Positions 18,223 through 27,465 of a stretch of DNA of 64,000 bases are shown here, piece by piece. Source of the DNA: CALFVT01 sp039989855. GTDB lineage: Bacteria; Pseudomonadota; Alphaproteobacteria; Caulobacterales; Maricaulaceae. Under the pieces are notes generated by a model. The model saw nothing but the letters and a program-made list of their open reading frames with translations, had not been told where the DNA came from and made no database searches. Each line of letters begins with the position of its first letter. Position 1 is the first letter of the stretch. The stretch lies in contig JBDXGZ010000026.1 in NCBI GenBank assembly GCA_039989855.1, positions 62,001 to 126,000 of the forward strand, read 5' to 3'. The position numbers and the translations under genes are program-made.

Positions 18223-18708
18223 CTACCCCGCCTCTGTGACTGGGGCGCTTTGCAGTTGGATATAGTTCTGGATGCCGACTTGTTTGATCAGGTCGAATTG
18301 GGTTTCCAGATAATCCACATGTCCTTCTTCATCATTGAGAATAGTCTGTAGCAGGTCACGGGTGCCGTAGTCGCGGACTTTCTCGCAAGCTTCGATGGCG
18401 TCTTTATACATGGGGACCGCCACATCCTCGAGCTTCATATCGCATTCGAGAATTTCTTGCACATTTTCGCCAATGTGTAATTTGCCGAGGTCTTGCAGAT
18501 TGGGCAGGCCGCCGAGGTAGAGAATACGCTCGATGATTTTATCGGCGTGCTGCATCTCCTCAATCGACTCGTCATATTCTTTCTTCGCGAGCTTGCTCAC
18601 GCCCCAATCGGCCAACATGCGTGAGTGGAGGAAATATTGATTAATCGCTGTCAGCTCTGCTTTGAGGGCCTTATTGAGGTGTTTAATTACGTCTTTGTCG
18701 CCTTTCAT
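18223..18708 (-). CDS. bfr: bacterioferritin
   Basis: Iron-storage protein of 161 residues that assembles into a 24-subunit haem-containing shell and oxidises and stores iron. The four-helix bundle begins with MKGDKDVIKHLNKAL and carries the ferroxidase ligands in ELTAINQYFLHSRM, DESIEEMQHAD and NDEEGHVDYLE. The Met in EEMQHAD matches the haem-ligating Met of E. coli Bfr. The open frame extends to 18756, but a GGAG site lies just before the ATG at 18708 and the family starts at MKGD. The ferredoxin partner gene bfd lies about 1 kb upstream on the same strand, separated by a plus-strand hydrolase gene. The upstream region has AT-rich half-palindromes but no convincing Fur or Irr box. Confidence 0.95.
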   Translation of the reverse strand: MKGDKDVIKHLNKALKAELTAINQYFLHSRMLADWGVSKLAKKEYDESIEEMQHADKIIERILYLGGLPNLQDLGKLHIGENVQEILECDMKLEDVAVPMYKDAIEACEKVRDYGTRDLLQTILNDEEGHVDYLETQFDLIKQVGIQNYIQLQSAPVTEAG

Positions 18709-18962
18709 AGCGCGCTCCATTTTAATAATAAGTGATTGATGATTAAAGTCGGTCACAACCGACGATGGGTCAAGAGGCTTGAGGGCGAAAAACCCCTAAA
18801 ATATCAATTATTTGCGCGGCTGAAAATCATTCGCAGCCCTAGTTAAGACTGCATTGCATGACAGATGAAACTGGCTCTTAATTGCGTGAAAATATGCGGT
18901 ATCGAGTGTGGTCATTAAATAGGGCATTAGGTGAAAATTACAAAATATTGTAACGTGCAAAA

Positions 18963-19667
18963 ATGAAAATACAGCCAACTTATATTCTTATACATGGGTC
19001 AGGTCTTGGCGGTTGGTGTTGGGACAGAGTTAAAGATTTAATGGTATCGCAAGGCGCAAATGTATATGCGCCAACATTTCCATCTACATCTGAAACTATT
19101 GAAGCCTACGTTGCGTATATTGTCGATTTGATTCACCGAGAGGATTTGCGGCATTGCGTCCTTGTGGGTCATTCATATGGCGGCATGGTGGTGACGGGGG
19201 TTGCGGACCGCGTAAGAGAAAATGTTCAACGGGTAATATATTTGGACGCGGCTGTACCGAACGATGGCGATGATTTCGCGTCTCATATTCCAAACATTTC
19301 GAAGCGGCAGGCGAAGGCAAGGCGTTCGGCCTTTCGGGCTTTATCACAAGATGGTATTTGGATAAATCCACCAGCCCCTCAACTTGCGGGCGTGAGCGAT
19401 CCTGACGACATTGATTATGTCAATAAATATGCAGACCGATTTCCGCTTCAAACATGGTTAGACCCGTTACGGTTAGCGCGGGGCGGTGTCGGCGGCCTTG
19501 ATAAAACATATATTCTTGCGGTGAACCCTCGGACGGATATTATGGGATATCCACAGCACGGCGCTATAGCAAAACGAAGTAATGATTGGCGATACCGAGA
19601 GATTAATTGTGGTCATGCGGCCATGATTATTGACCCTAAAGGCGTTGCCGCTCTTTTATTAGAATAA
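18963..19667 (+). CDS. alpha/beta hydrolase
   Basis: A 234-residue alpha/beta-hydrolase fold enzyme. The oxyanion region is ILIHGSGLGGWCWDRV, the nucleophile elbow GHSYGG, and the catalytic His lies in NCGHAAMI near the C-terminus. An acidic partner is likely in NPRTDIMG. The short lid and overall size resemble the plant-type salicylate esterase / hydroxynitrile lyase-like group found in proteobacteria. Substrate unknown. There is no signal peptide, so it is cytoplasmic. It lies alone between the two minus-strand iron-storage genes, with no sign of an operon. Confidence 0.85.
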   Translation: MKIQPTYILIHGSGLGGWCWDRVKDLMVSQGANVYAPTFPSTSETIEAYVAYIVDLIHREDLRHCVLVGHSYGGMVVTGVADRVRENVQRVIYLDAAVPNDGDDFASHIPNISKRQAKARRSAFRALSQDGIWINPPAPQLAGVSDPDDIDYVNKYADRFPLQTWLDPLRLARGGVGGLDKTYILAVNPRTDIMGYPQHGAIAKRSNDWRYREINCGHAAMIIDPKGVAALLLE

Positions 19668-19686
19668 AGCCGGTGTTTTAAGGCGC

Positions 19687-19881
19687 CTATTCGGCGGCAA
19701 TAAGATCGGAGCAAAGCTCTTGCGTGAGTAGATCAAGGCGGTCTTGAATAGAGGACTTACATGCGCCGCAATTGAACTTCGTCCCACAGGCTTTTTGCAC
19801 GCCGCAGGCCTCGCGCACGCCCCGTTCATGGGCCGCGTCGACTTTTGCCGTATTAATATTATTGCACACGCAATGGATCAT
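19687..19881 (-). CDS. bfd: bacterioferritin-associated ferredoxin
   Basis: A 64-residue [2Fe-2S] protein that binds bacterioferritin and passes electrons to release stored iron. The four cluster cysteines are in HCVCNNI (CxC) and in the segment CGTKFNCGACKS (CxxC), the arrangement known for Bfd. Two further cysteines lie in the REACGVQKAC segment. The gene ends 20 bases from the convergent hydrolase gene. Its position close to bfr supports the partnership. Confidence 0.92.
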   Translation of the reverse strand: MIHCVCNNINTAKVDAAHERGVREACGVQKACGTKFNCGACKSSIQDRLDLLTQELCSDLIAAE

Positions 19882-20038
19882 GCGATTCTATTACTGCACT
19901 TGCGAATGAATGTCAATGTCTTTGCGAATGAATTGCAGAGTCAAAAACCATGTGCTGAAAATCGAAATACAAATCTGTTGGGTCGTGCGTTGAATTTCTT
20001 ATTTGCTCTTGGGCCTCTCGATGATCTAACTATATCCC

Positions 20039-21073
20039 ATGAATAAACCTCTTCATATAGCTGTGTTCGGCGCGGGCTCTATCGGGTGCTATGTGGGCGG
20101 TCGGCTCGCAGCGGGCGGGACGCGTGTTACCTTTATTGGCAGGCCGCGTTACCAACAGGCCGCGCAGGAGAACGGCCTTACCCTGACCCATTTTTCCCAA
20201 AACAAGGTTCATATCCCACCGCAGCACTTTGACTTTGTCACACAGCCTTCAGGCCTCGCGGGCGTTGACGTGGTGCTTATTTGTGTGAAGTCACATGATA
20301 GCGCGGCTGCGGGGGAGAGGGTCGCGGCCCATGCGCCCAAAGGTGTGCTTGTGGTCAGTTTGCAAAACGGCGTATCCAATCCACCAGCCCTGAAGACGGC
20401 CGCACCTGACGCGCATATTTTAGGCGGGGTTGTTCCGTTTAATGTGACGGGCGGCGGGGCAGGGGCCTTTCATGCGGGGACAGAAGGCGACCTTATAATT
20501 GAGGCCTCAGATGACCCGAGGCTTATGGGGCGTCTTGAAGCGCTTTTGGCGGCGCTCCACACGGGCGAGCAAAGCGCGCGGACTGCGGATGATATTACCG
20601 CTCTGCAATGGGGGAAGCTTTTAATTAATCTGAATAACGGGATGAACACGCTGCACGGCGGAACGCTCAAATCGGGCCTAATGGACCGTGCCTACCGGCG
20701 GTGCTTGCGCGGCATGATAAATGAAGGGGTAGAGCTTTTGGCGCTTGAGGGGATTACCCCGCAAGGCTTCACAGGGGTTAGCCCCGCAAAGATGGCGCGT
20801 GTGCTTGGCTTGCCGAATTGGCTCTATAAAATTATCATGGATAGGATTATCAAAATCGATGCGTCCGCCCGAAGCTCTATGCTCGATGATTTGGAGGCAG
20901 GCCGCGCCTCAGAAATTAATTACCTTCAGGGAGAAATCGTTCGACTCGCAGAAAAACATGGACGTATGGCTCCGATGAACGCCCGCATGATGGAGGCGGT
21001 CAATGCGGCCTTTGCTGATGGCATTTCGCCGAAGATGAGCGGCGTGGAGATAGAGCGAATGATGAACGCCTAG
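20039..21073 (+). CDS. panE: 2-dehydropantoate 2-reductase
   Basis: NADPH-dependent reduction of ketopantoate to pantoate in pantothenate and coenzyme A synthesis. The 344-residue protein opens with the Rossmann motif IAVFGAGSIGCYVGGRL, then has a cofactor-region CVKSHD segment. The catalytic Lys lies in LQWGKLLINLNNGMN, and a conserved acidic SEINYLQGEIV segment lies near the C-terminus. It is slightly longer than the usual 300 residues. The ATG is preceded only by a weak ribosome site. It converges with the pagL-like gene, the two stop codons overlapping by four bases. Confidence 0.88.
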   Translation: MNKPLHIAVFGAGSIGCYVGGRLAAGGTRVTFIGRPRYQQAAQENGLTLTHFSQNKVHIPPQHFDFVTQPSGLAGVDVVLICVKSHDSAAAGERVAAHAPKGVLVVSLQNGVSNPPALKTAAPDAHILGGVVPFNVTGGGAGAFHAGTEGDLIIEASDDPRLMGRLEALLAALHTGEQSARTADDITALQWGKLLINLNNGMNTLHGGTLKSGLMDRAYRRCLRGMINEGVELLALEGITPQGFTGVSPAKMARVLGLPNWLYKIIMDRIIKIDASARSSMLDDLEAGRASEINYLQGEIVRLAEKHGRMAPMNARMMEAVNAAFADGISPKMSGVEIERMMNA

Positions 21074-21726
21074 AAATGACGGGCGACACGAAATCCTATG
21101 GTGTCCAAACCTTCATTCGGCGCATTTTGAACAAGAATTTTACCATTTGAAAGATGTTCGGCAAAGATATGTGTCGACCAATCTTCGGACCAACGATATC
21201 CAAGCGCGATTTGTTGGCGAAAGAGCGCGCGGCTCCCAAGATCTAATTGTGTTTCTTGTCTATTTCGGAAATCGGCCAAATCAACTTGGAACTGTGCGGT
21301 TTGAGCCTGTGTGAACATATCCGTAATATTAGAATCATCAATAACACTCTGAACAAGATCGGACGGGTCAGTTTCTAATGTGCCATCATGCACAGCGAGC
21401 CCAAAGCTAAAATCGAAATAGATCGATTTAGCAAAATCAAATCGCCACATTAACCCAGCCCCACCATGTGATGTTTCGCCTTCCAAGTTAAGGGTGGCCC
21501 CCACATAGGGTTGGGGCGAAAAAGCCCAATTTAAGAAATCAGGAGAATCGAAAACAACTTCTCCATTAATTGCCCATGAGCGTTCTTTGTCTGAGCCCGA
21601 TCCTAAGCCTGTCCAGTCAATATCGTGAACATTTGCGCCGACTCGTACCTCACTGACCTGCGCCTGCGCGACATGTGTCGACATGAGAAGAAAACCCACT
21701 AAAGTGGTAATATGTGTAAATTTCAT
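21070..21726 (-). CDS. pagL: PagL-like lipid A 3-O-deacylase
   Basis: Outer-membrane beta-barrel enzyme that removes the 3-O acyl chain from lipid A. The 218-residue protein (start at the second ATG, MKFTHITTL; the open frame reaches 21738) has a cleavable signal peptide ending near AQAQ, followed by alternating amphipathic strands. The catalytic pair lies in FAEHLSNGK (His and Ser), and the last strand GFRVARHF ends in Phe as outer-membrane proteins do. The central part, with QTAQFQVDLADFRNRQETQ, is longer than in the Pseudomonas enzyme. This would alter lipopolysaccharide and host recognition; activity is inferred from the motif. Confidence 0.82.
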   Translation of the reverse strand: MKFTHITTLVGFLLMSTHVAQAQVSEVRVGANVHDIDWTGLGSGSDKERSWAINGEVVFDSPDFLNWAFSPQPYVGATLNLEGETSHGGAGLMWRFDFAKSIYFDFSFGLAVHDGTLETDPSDLVQSVIDDSNITDMFTQAQTAQFQVDLADFRNRQETQLDLGSRALFRQQIALGYRWSEDWSTHIFAEHLSNGKILVQNAPNEGLDTIGFRVARHF

Positions 21727-21846
21727 GATGTGCCCCAAAGAGAAATTGTCCCAACGTAATCGCCCATTCTCTATTCTGCAAAGTATATAGGGGCCTGTAT
21801 TTTGTCAAGATTTTTACAAAACCGTACCGACTAAATAGATCTGGCC

Positions 21847-22638
21847 TTATTTAGTCGACTCTATAACGGGAATTGAATGGTGCTTGATAAACCCAAGAGT
21901 GATGAATAAGAGTCCGGTCGAGAAGCTGAGCCAAACGAGCCAACCCACAGAGGTGGCACCTCCTGTGAAGATCATCGCAAGAACAAAGACCATATCTGAC
22001 AGCCATAATATGACGGCGCCAAGGCCCACATATAATTTGGGGTAGGGGCTACGTAACGCCCCAAACGCGGCGATGGCTGAGAAGACGGGGAAGAGCGCAA
22101 GGATTTGAAAACGGCTTGTTAGGGCTAAATTTAAAACTATGCCAAGAACGGCCATGAGCGGTAAAAGGGCGATGATGTTTATACGTGCCCTCGGCTTGGA
22201 CGTTATTGATGAGGCGGTATAAATAAAAGCCGCATAGAGATGTGCGAGGGCGAATAATAGCCCCGCGAATGATACGGCCCCAAACGCCAAGATAACATCG
22301 GCGATAACAATTAAACCCACATAGGCGGCAAGCTTCAAAGCCGTTTTTGATTGGGCTGTGATGACAACAGCAAAAAGTAAACAAGCCTCCGCCGCGAGTT
22401 TCCAAAGAATGACCGCTGATTTTGGCAGAGCGGCGAGGGCGTCAAACGCGACCCCCGAACGAGCCATAGCGCCCAAAAGATAAGTCGCGCATAAAAAAAG
22501 GCCCAGCCCCCAAAGAGACAGAGCCCATTTGTAGTGTGGGAGTATGGCTACCCCTCCAAACTCGCCTTGAGAGAGTCTTCTTGCGGCATGCCGATCGCGT
22601 GGAAGCCGCCGTCGACGTGGTGTGTTTCGCCCGTGCAA
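21847..22638 (-). CDS. lysoplasmalogenase family membrane protein (YhhN/TMEM86)
   Basis: A polytopic membrane protein with about eight hydrophobic helices. The family pattern is seen in LPKSAVILWKLAAEACLLF, VIADVILAFGAVSFAGLLFALAHL and LWLSDMVFVLAM, where the Asp residues in helices are typical. Relatives in animals and bacteria hydrolyse the vinyl-ether bond of lysoplasmalogens; the bacterial substrate is uncertain. The start is unresolved. The only ATG before the first helix overlaps the end of fabI by about 90 bases in another frame, and the first codon past the fabI stop is GTA. Initiation at a rare codon near 22551, coupled to fabI, is possible. Confidence 0.75.
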   Translation of the reverse strand: MHGRNTPRRRRLPRDRHAARRLSQGEFGGVAILPHYKWALSLWGLGLFLCATYLLGAMARSGVAFDALAALPKSAVILWKLAAEACLLFAVVITAQSKTALKLAAYVGLIVIADVILAFGAVSFAGLLFALAHLYAAFIYTASSITSKPRARINIIALLPLMAVLGIVLNLALTSRFQILALFPVFSAIAAFGALRSPYPKLYVGLGAVILWLSDMVFVLAMIFTGGATSVGWLVWLSFSTGLLFITLGFIKHHSIPVIESTK

Positions 22639-23378
22639 GACAGACCGAGGTCTGAGAGCAAGTAGAGCGCTGCGCCTGCGACGCCCATCGGGTCTGTATT
22701 TTCCTGCATGGCGGCGGTGGCCTTATTAAAGCGGAACATGTGACGGCCAGAACCGATACCTGCGGCGGCGAGGGTTTTAATCGGCCCTGCGGAGATAGCG
22801 TTGACGCGAATACCGCGCGGGCCAAGATCAGCCGCCATATAGCGCGTGCTGGCCTCTAGGGCGGCTTTCGCCACGCCCATGACGTTATAGTTCGGGACAA
22901 CGCGCTCACTACCCAGATATGTCAGCGTGACCATCGCGCCGCCGTCATTCATGATCTCGGACGCGCGTCGGCCTGCATCGACAAATGAGTAAGCAGAAAT
23001 ATCAAGCGCGGATTTAAATCCTTCCCGCGTGGTATTATCAATGAAAGAGCCTGCGAGTTGATCCTTGCCCGCAAATGCAATGGCGTGGACGAGGAAGTCG
23101 ATCTTGCCCCATTTTTCTTTGAGGGTGGCAAAGGTCGCGTCCATCATATCGTCATTTGTGACGTCGCAATCACATAGCGTGTCAGAGCCAACAGACTCGG
23201 CCAAAGGCTTGACGCGGCGCAGGAGTTTTTCCCCCTGATAGGTAAAGGCGAGTTCCGCCCCTTGCGCAGCGAGTTGGCGAGCGATAGCCCAAGCAATGGA
23301 GTTCTTATTAGCAACGCCCATAATGAGGCCGCGTTTGCCAGCCATTAATGTGCCTGTTGGGAAATTTTGATCGCTCAT
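22548..23378 (-). CDS. fabI: enoyl-[acyl-carrier-protein] reductase (NADH)
   Basis: Last step of fatty-acid elongation: reduces trans-2-enoyl-ACP. The 276-residue short-chain dehydrogenase has the FabI cofactor segment KRGLIMGVANKNSIAWAIA and the catalytic Tyr-x6-Lys in YNVMGVAKAALEAS. The substrate loop ISAGPIKTLAAAGI is the region contacted by triclosan and diazaborines in the family. The end DSLKASLEG is slightly longer than in E. coli. It overlaps or abuts the downstream lysoplasmalogenase-like gene, so they may be co-transcribed. Confidence 0.95.
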   Translation of the reverse strand: MSDQNFPTGTLMAGKRGLIMGVANKNSIAWAIARQLAAQGAELAFTYQGEKLLRRVKPLAESVGSDTLCDCDVTNDDMMDATFATLKEKWGKIDFLVHAIAFAGKDQLAGSFIDNTTREGFKSALDISAYSFVDAGRRASEIMNDGGAMVTLTYLGSERVVPNYNVMGVAKAALEASTRYMAADLGPRGIRVNAISAGPIKTLAAAGIGSGRHMFRFNKATAAMQENTDPMGVAGAALYLLSDLGLSCTGETHHVDGGFHAIGMPQEDSLKASLEG

Positions 23379-23558
23379 GAATATATCTCTTACGCTGTCT
23401 GTTACTGCGTGTCGTTTAGGCGAATTTGCGCGCGGTGGCTAGGTAAAAAGCAAGGAGGCCACATTGATTATGGTTAAGGCTTTGTTACGAAGGATGGTTA
23501 ATAGAGCTTTAAGCTATTCTTGACATTGTTCTAAGTGATTCGGTTACGGAGTAGCTTC

Positions 23559-24161
23559 ATGATATTCAAGTTTGAGTTTAAAATGATTGTTCCTGTGGTT
23601 GCTGCGGTGGCTTTGGCAGCATGCTCGGCTTATGGAAATGAAGCGGACCTTTATGGGGTACAGCATGCTTACGGTGTTGATCAAGCTTATGGAGCTAATC
23701 AAGCTTATGCGGACGCCTCTTATTATTCTGAAATGGCAAGTTTTAATAATTCACCTTGTTATTCTGGGCCGCAAGGTTATGGCGGCCTACGGGGCGGGCA
23801 AGCTCCGACGCAGGTTGTCAAATCGCGTTATGGTTATGTGCCTGAAGGGTTAGGTTGCGCACCCAGCGGTTACTGGGTCCATCCGCAGCCGCAATATGTT
23901 GTCGAGAATCAGATTGTCCAACAACAGGTCACAGAACAAGTGGTAGCCCCCACAATCGTTGAGCCAAGACCACAAGCTATCGTCATTGAGGCCTGTCCTG
24001 ATGGGCAATATAGAGCCAGCAATGGTGAGTGTGCGATTGTGATAACCGAAGCGCCCATAGTTTCTGCGCCCGTTTATACACCTCCGATTTATACGCCGCC
24101 GCAAAGCTTTCCTGTGCCCGTCGACGCGCCTATTATTTCTTACCTACCTGTTCGAAAGTAG
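23559..24161 (+). CDS. lipoprotein with AYG-rich repeats, unknown function
   Basis: A 200-residue secreted protein. Following a GGAG site, the ATG at 23559 opens a lipoprotein signal with lipobox LAAC. After the cysteine come short repeats of the form YG(V/A)xQAYG (residues about 25-55), then a Gly/Tyr segment, a Gln/Val-rich segment (VENQIVQQQVTEQVV), a CPDGQYRASNGEC loop with two cysteines and a proline-rich C-terminal tail (YTPPIYTPPQ). I recognise no enzyme family. The composition suggests an envelope structural or adhesion protein. It lies alone between divergent fabI and the SDR gene. Confidence 0.75.
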   Translation: MIFKFEFKMIVPVVAAVALAACSAYGNEADLYGVQHAYGVDQAYGANQAYADASYYSEMASFNNSPCYSGPQGYGGLRGGQAPTQVVKSRYGYVPEGLGCAPSGYWVHPQPQYVVENQIVQQQVTEQVVAPTIVEPRPQAIVIEACPDGQYRASNGECAIVITEAPIVSAPVYTPPIYTPPQSFPVPVDAPIISYLPVRK

Positions 24162-24257
24162 AACTTTTGATATGTCGTATAATAAAGCCAATCATGACAT
24201 ATTAAATTTTAATCCATTCGACCTAAGTGTACCTGATTAAGAGTCGCGGGCCTGACC

Positions 24258-24986
24258 ATGAAAAGAACATGTTTAATTATTGGGGCGCGTGACACGGCAG
24301 GTGCTGCGATTGCCCATGCCTTTACGAATGAAGGTCTAACGGTGTGCATGGCACACCGTTTGTTATATGCAGAGGAATTAGAAGATCTGGCCGCCGATAT
24401 TCGCCGTAAAGGTAAGCGCGCCTTTGCTTTTCCTGTGGATGTGCAAGATGAAGAGGCCGTATTGGCTTTATTTAAGCATATTGAATCAGAGCTCGGCTCT
24501 CTTGAAGTCGTCATTTTTAATATCGACGCCGATGTGAAAGTCGCGATTACTGAAACAAGTACGAGTGTTTACCGAAATATATGGGAAATGGCGGCCTTCG
24601 CAGGATTTTTAGCGGGGCGTGAAGCTGCGCGTCATATGGTTCCGCGTGAAAGAGGCATGATCGTTTTTACAGGAACCTCAGCCAGTTTACGGGGCGCGGC
24701 GGGACTTTCTGCCTTTGCGGGAGCGAGACATGCGCTCCGAGCCTTGGCGCAATCAATGGCCCGAGAGCTTGGTCCGAAAAATATTCATGTTGCTCATGTG
24801 GTGATTGATAATCCTGTCGATCAAGGCTCTACGCGTGATGAGATGCAAATTTCGGATGATAATCCTGCAAAACAGACCAACCTCAATCCAGACCATATTG
24901 CACGCGCTTATGTGAACTTATATAAGCAGCCCCGTTCAGGTTGGACAGACGAGCTGGATTTGAGAACGAATATCGACAAATGGTAG
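24258..24986 (+). CDS. short-chain dehydrogenase family protein with altered active site
   Basis: A 242-residue protein of the SDR fold. The nucleotide loop is degenerate (LIIGARDTAGAAIAHAF in place of TGxxxGIG). The expected catalytic YxxxK reads FAGAR in LSAFAGARHALRAL, so both Tyr and Lys are replaced (Phe and Arg). The following helix SMARELGPKNIHVAHVVID is normal. I recall a widespread proteobacterial subfamily with this FAGAR signature, so this is not decay of a single gene. Its members may bind cofactor without standard oxidoreductase chemistry. Substrate and role unknown. It precedes rpoN with a 166-base gap that holds a small GCGGG-AAAA-CCCGC hairpin (25119-25132). Confidence 0.8.
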   Translation: MKRTCLIIGARDTAGAAIAHAFTNEGLTVCMAHRLLYAEELEDLAADIRRKGKRAFAFPVDVQDEEAVLALFKHIESELGSLEVVIFNIDADVKVAITETSTSVYRNIWEMAAFAGFLAGREAARHMVPRERGMIVFTGTSASLRGAAGLSAFAGARHALRALAQSMARELGPKNIHVAHVVIDNPVDQGSTRDEMQISDDNPAKQTNLNPDHIARAYVNLYKQPRSGWTDELDLRTNIDKW

Positions 24987-25152
24987 CGTAACGACGCTGT
25001 GACCTATGTCGTATTATATTGTCTTTGAGGCGCGTAAGCAAAAGTGGGCCAATTCTAGAAAAAAGCACGACGGAAACTACTCCTTAAAGGTTTTGCGCTA
25101 ACAACACTTTATATGAGAGCGGGAAAACCCGCCCATTTTAAGGTGAATGAAT

Positions 25153-26658
25153 ATGGCTTTGGGCCCTAAGTTACAGCAGCGGCAGTCGCAATCATTAGTG
25201 ATGACGCCGCAACTCCAGCAAGCGATTAAATTGCTGCAGCTTAATAATATTGAGCTATCAGCCTTTATTGATGAACAGTTGGAAAAGAACCCCTTGCTTG
25301 AGCGCGGAAACACGACGGATAATCGCCGCGACGAAGGGGCGACAAGTAAAGAAGATCTCAGTACCCATGGCGATTTATCTCTCGATGCACCAAGTGCGGA
25401 AGCCAGCACATCTCTAGACGCGCCCGATCACGCAGTTGATAGTGAAGCCAGTGTGGCGGATCGTCAGAGTGCAAGTCAGTCTGATAGTTTAGATCGTCAC
25501 CGCTTAGGTCGTGATTTCTCTGTAGGCGGGGGTGACGATGGCTTTAATCCGATGGATAATCAGGCGAAAGTTACGAGTCTTTGTGATATTTTAACTGAGC
25601 AATTAGGGGTGTCCATTCATGATGAAAAGGACAGAATGATTGGTCAATACCTTATCGACCAAGTGGATGAAAATGGTTATTTTCGCGGTAGCCCTGAAGA
25701 TATAGCTGAACGGCTTGGTGTTTCGGTTTTACGTGTGAAGTCTGTACTTACGACGCTTAAAAGCTTTGAGCCGACAGGAGTATTTGCGCAAAGTTTGGCC
25801 GAATGCCTATCTATGCAATTAAAAGAGCAAAAAAAGCTCGATGATGCGATGGAAATTATTCTTGAAAACCTTGAAATGGTGGCGCGCCATGATTTATCAA
25901 AGCTGGCAAAATTAGCGCAGCTTTCGCTTGAAAGATTGAAGGAGCGCCTCGGCGTAATTCGGACGCTATCGCCTAAGCCGGGTTTGGCTTACGGCGGAGA
26001 TATGGCGGCCGCCGTCGCGCCTGATGTGTTCATACGTGAGACCCCGCAAGGCGGTTGGACGGTTGAGCTCAACACGGAAACCTTGCCGCGCATATTGGTC
26101 AATAATCAATATATGGCGGAAGTCTCGAGCTTAAAAAGTGATGACGCGACTCAGTCCTTTATCAGTGAATGCCATCAAAATGCTAATTGGCTCGTGCGCT
26201 CTATTGATCAACGGGCGCGGACGATTTTAAAAGTTGCGAGCGAAATTGTGAAACAACAAGATGAGTTTTTCGCCTTTGGTCTTGATCATATGCGTCCGCT
26301 GAACCTTAAGACGGTCGCTGACGCCATTGAAATGCACGAGAGTACGGTCAGCCGTGTGACATCGAATAAATTTATGTCGACACCGCGCGGCATGTTCGAG
26401 CTAAAGTTTTTCTTTTCAGCCTCTATCCCGTCCGCAGGCGGTGGGGACTCTTATAGTGCAGAAGCTGTTCGCCATAAAATCAAAATTCTAATCGGCGAAG
26501 AATTTGATGTTAAATCCGTAAAGTCGGATGATAAGCTTGTATCGCTCCTCCGCGCTCAAGGCGTTGATGTGGCGCGTCGTACCGTGGCGAAATATCGTGA
26601 GAGCATGGGCATCCCGTCGTCTGTTGAACGACGCCGCATCATGAAAGCCCGACTGTAA
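25153..26658 (+). CDS. rpoN: RNA polymerase sigma-54 factor
   Basis: Alternative sigma factor for -24/-12 promoters that need enhancer-binding ATPases. The 501-residue protein has the Gln/Leu-rich activator-interacting region I (SLVMTPQLQQAIKLLQLNN), an acidic region II (about 60-120), the core-binding domain, a helix-turn-helix (KTVADAIEMHESTVSRVTSNK) and the RpoN box (ARRTVAKYRESMGIP) at the end. An in-frame ATG lies at 25147, but AAGGTG is only three bases before it, so the second ATG (MALGPKLQQR) is the better start. It is followed by hpf and ptsN, the conserved rpoN cluster. Confidence 0.96.
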   Translation: MALGPKLQQRQSQSLVMTPQLQQAIKLLQLNNIELSAFIDEQLEKNPLLERGNTTDNRRDEGATSKEDLSTHGDLSLDAPSAEASTSLDAPDHAVDSEASVADRQSASQSDSLDRHRLGRDFSVGGGDDGFNPMDNQAKVTSLCDILTEQLGVSIHDEKDRMIGQYLIDQVDENGYFRGSPEDIAERLGVSVLRVKSVLTTLKSFEPTGVFAQSLAECLSMQLKEQKKLDDAMEIILENLEMVARHDLSKLAKLAQLSLERLKERLGVIRTLSPKPGLAYGGDMAAAVAPDVFIRETPQGGWTVELNTETLPRILVNNQYMAEVSSLKSDDATQSFISECHQNANWLVRSIDQRARTILKVASEIVKQQDEFFAFGLDHMRPLNLKTVADAIEMHESTVSRVTSNKFMSTPRGMFELKFFFSASIPSAGGGDSYSAEAVRHKIKILIGEEFDVKSVKSDDKLVSLLRAQGVDVARRTVAKYRESMGIPSSVERRRIMKARL

Positions 26659-26826
26659 GCCTGAACTCCTGATTTCGGCATGACCCTTCACCTATGTGTG
26701 TGAGGCGGTGTCGTTGTGCGCGGCAAGACTTCATTTACCCTGCTGCATATGATTTTTATTATATAGGTGTGCCCAGTGCCTAAGTGTGCTACAGTAGATA
26801 CACCATAACATAACAAAGGAAATTAT

Positions 26827-27411
26827 ATGCAGACCCAAATTGTCTCTAAAGGTATTGATGTTTCTCCCGCCCTCCGTGAACGAATAATGGGCAAAATTGA
26901 TGAAATGATGGACAAATACATACATAGAGAGGGACAAGCTCAAGTTTCAGTGAGCCGCGAGGGGTCTGGATTTCGAACCTTATCATCTGTGCATCTTCCG
27001 TCAGGGGCAACCTTAGAAGGACAAGGCAATGGCCAAGACGCATATGCCGCCGCAGACGAGTCTATGGAGCATCTTGAAAAACGCTTGCGGCGCTATAAAC
27101 GTCGGTTGAAAGACCATAACGCTGCGGCGAAATCAAAGGAAAAAGCCAAGTCTTTTTCGATGTTTACCTTAGAGAACCCAGTCAGTGAAAATGAGTCGGA
27201 TGATGCCACCAGTTCAGCCGCAAACGCTGAACCTATGGTGATTGCAGAGGCGACGGGAGAGGTCAGAACGCTCACACCTGGCATGGCCGCGTTGGAGCTA
27301 GGCTTGGCTGATAATGGGGTCGTTGTGTTCCATAATGCCAAGCACGGCGGGCTAAATGTTGTCTTCAAACGCTCCGACGGAAATATCGGATGGATTGACC
27401 CGCGCGAATAA
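26827..27411 (+). CDS. hpf: long-form ribosome hibernation promoting factor
   Basis: Binds the 30S decoding region and dimerises ribosomes into inactive 100S particles during starvation. The 194-residue protein has the N-terminal S30AE domain (residues 1-100, ending in EKRLRRYKRRLKDH) and a C-terminal dimerisation domain (about 140-194, LGLADNGVVVFHNAKHGGLNVVFKRSDGNIGWIDPR), joined by an acidic linker. This is the long form, as in most bacteria outside the enterics. A clear AAGGA site precedes the ATG. It lies between rpoN and ptsN, the common order. Confidence 0.93.
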   Translation: MQTQIVSKGIDVSPALRERIMGKIDEMMDKYIHREGQAQVSVSREGSGFRTLSSVHLPSGATLEGQGNGQDAYAAADESMEHLEKRLRRYKRRLKDHNAAAKSKEKAKSFSMFTLENPVSENESDDATSSAANAEPMVIAEATGEVRTLTPGMAALELGLADNGVVVFHNAKHGGLNVVFKRSDGNIGWIDPRE

Positions 27412-27465
27412 AATGCTATAGGGCGCCCGCAGGCAATGGCTCGGTAAGGCCGCTAGGGTATAAAC

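Noticed and set aside
18709..18962. Fur- or Irr-type iron box upstream of bfr
   Set aside because: Only short half-matches (AAAATCATT) were found; not symmetrical enough to report.
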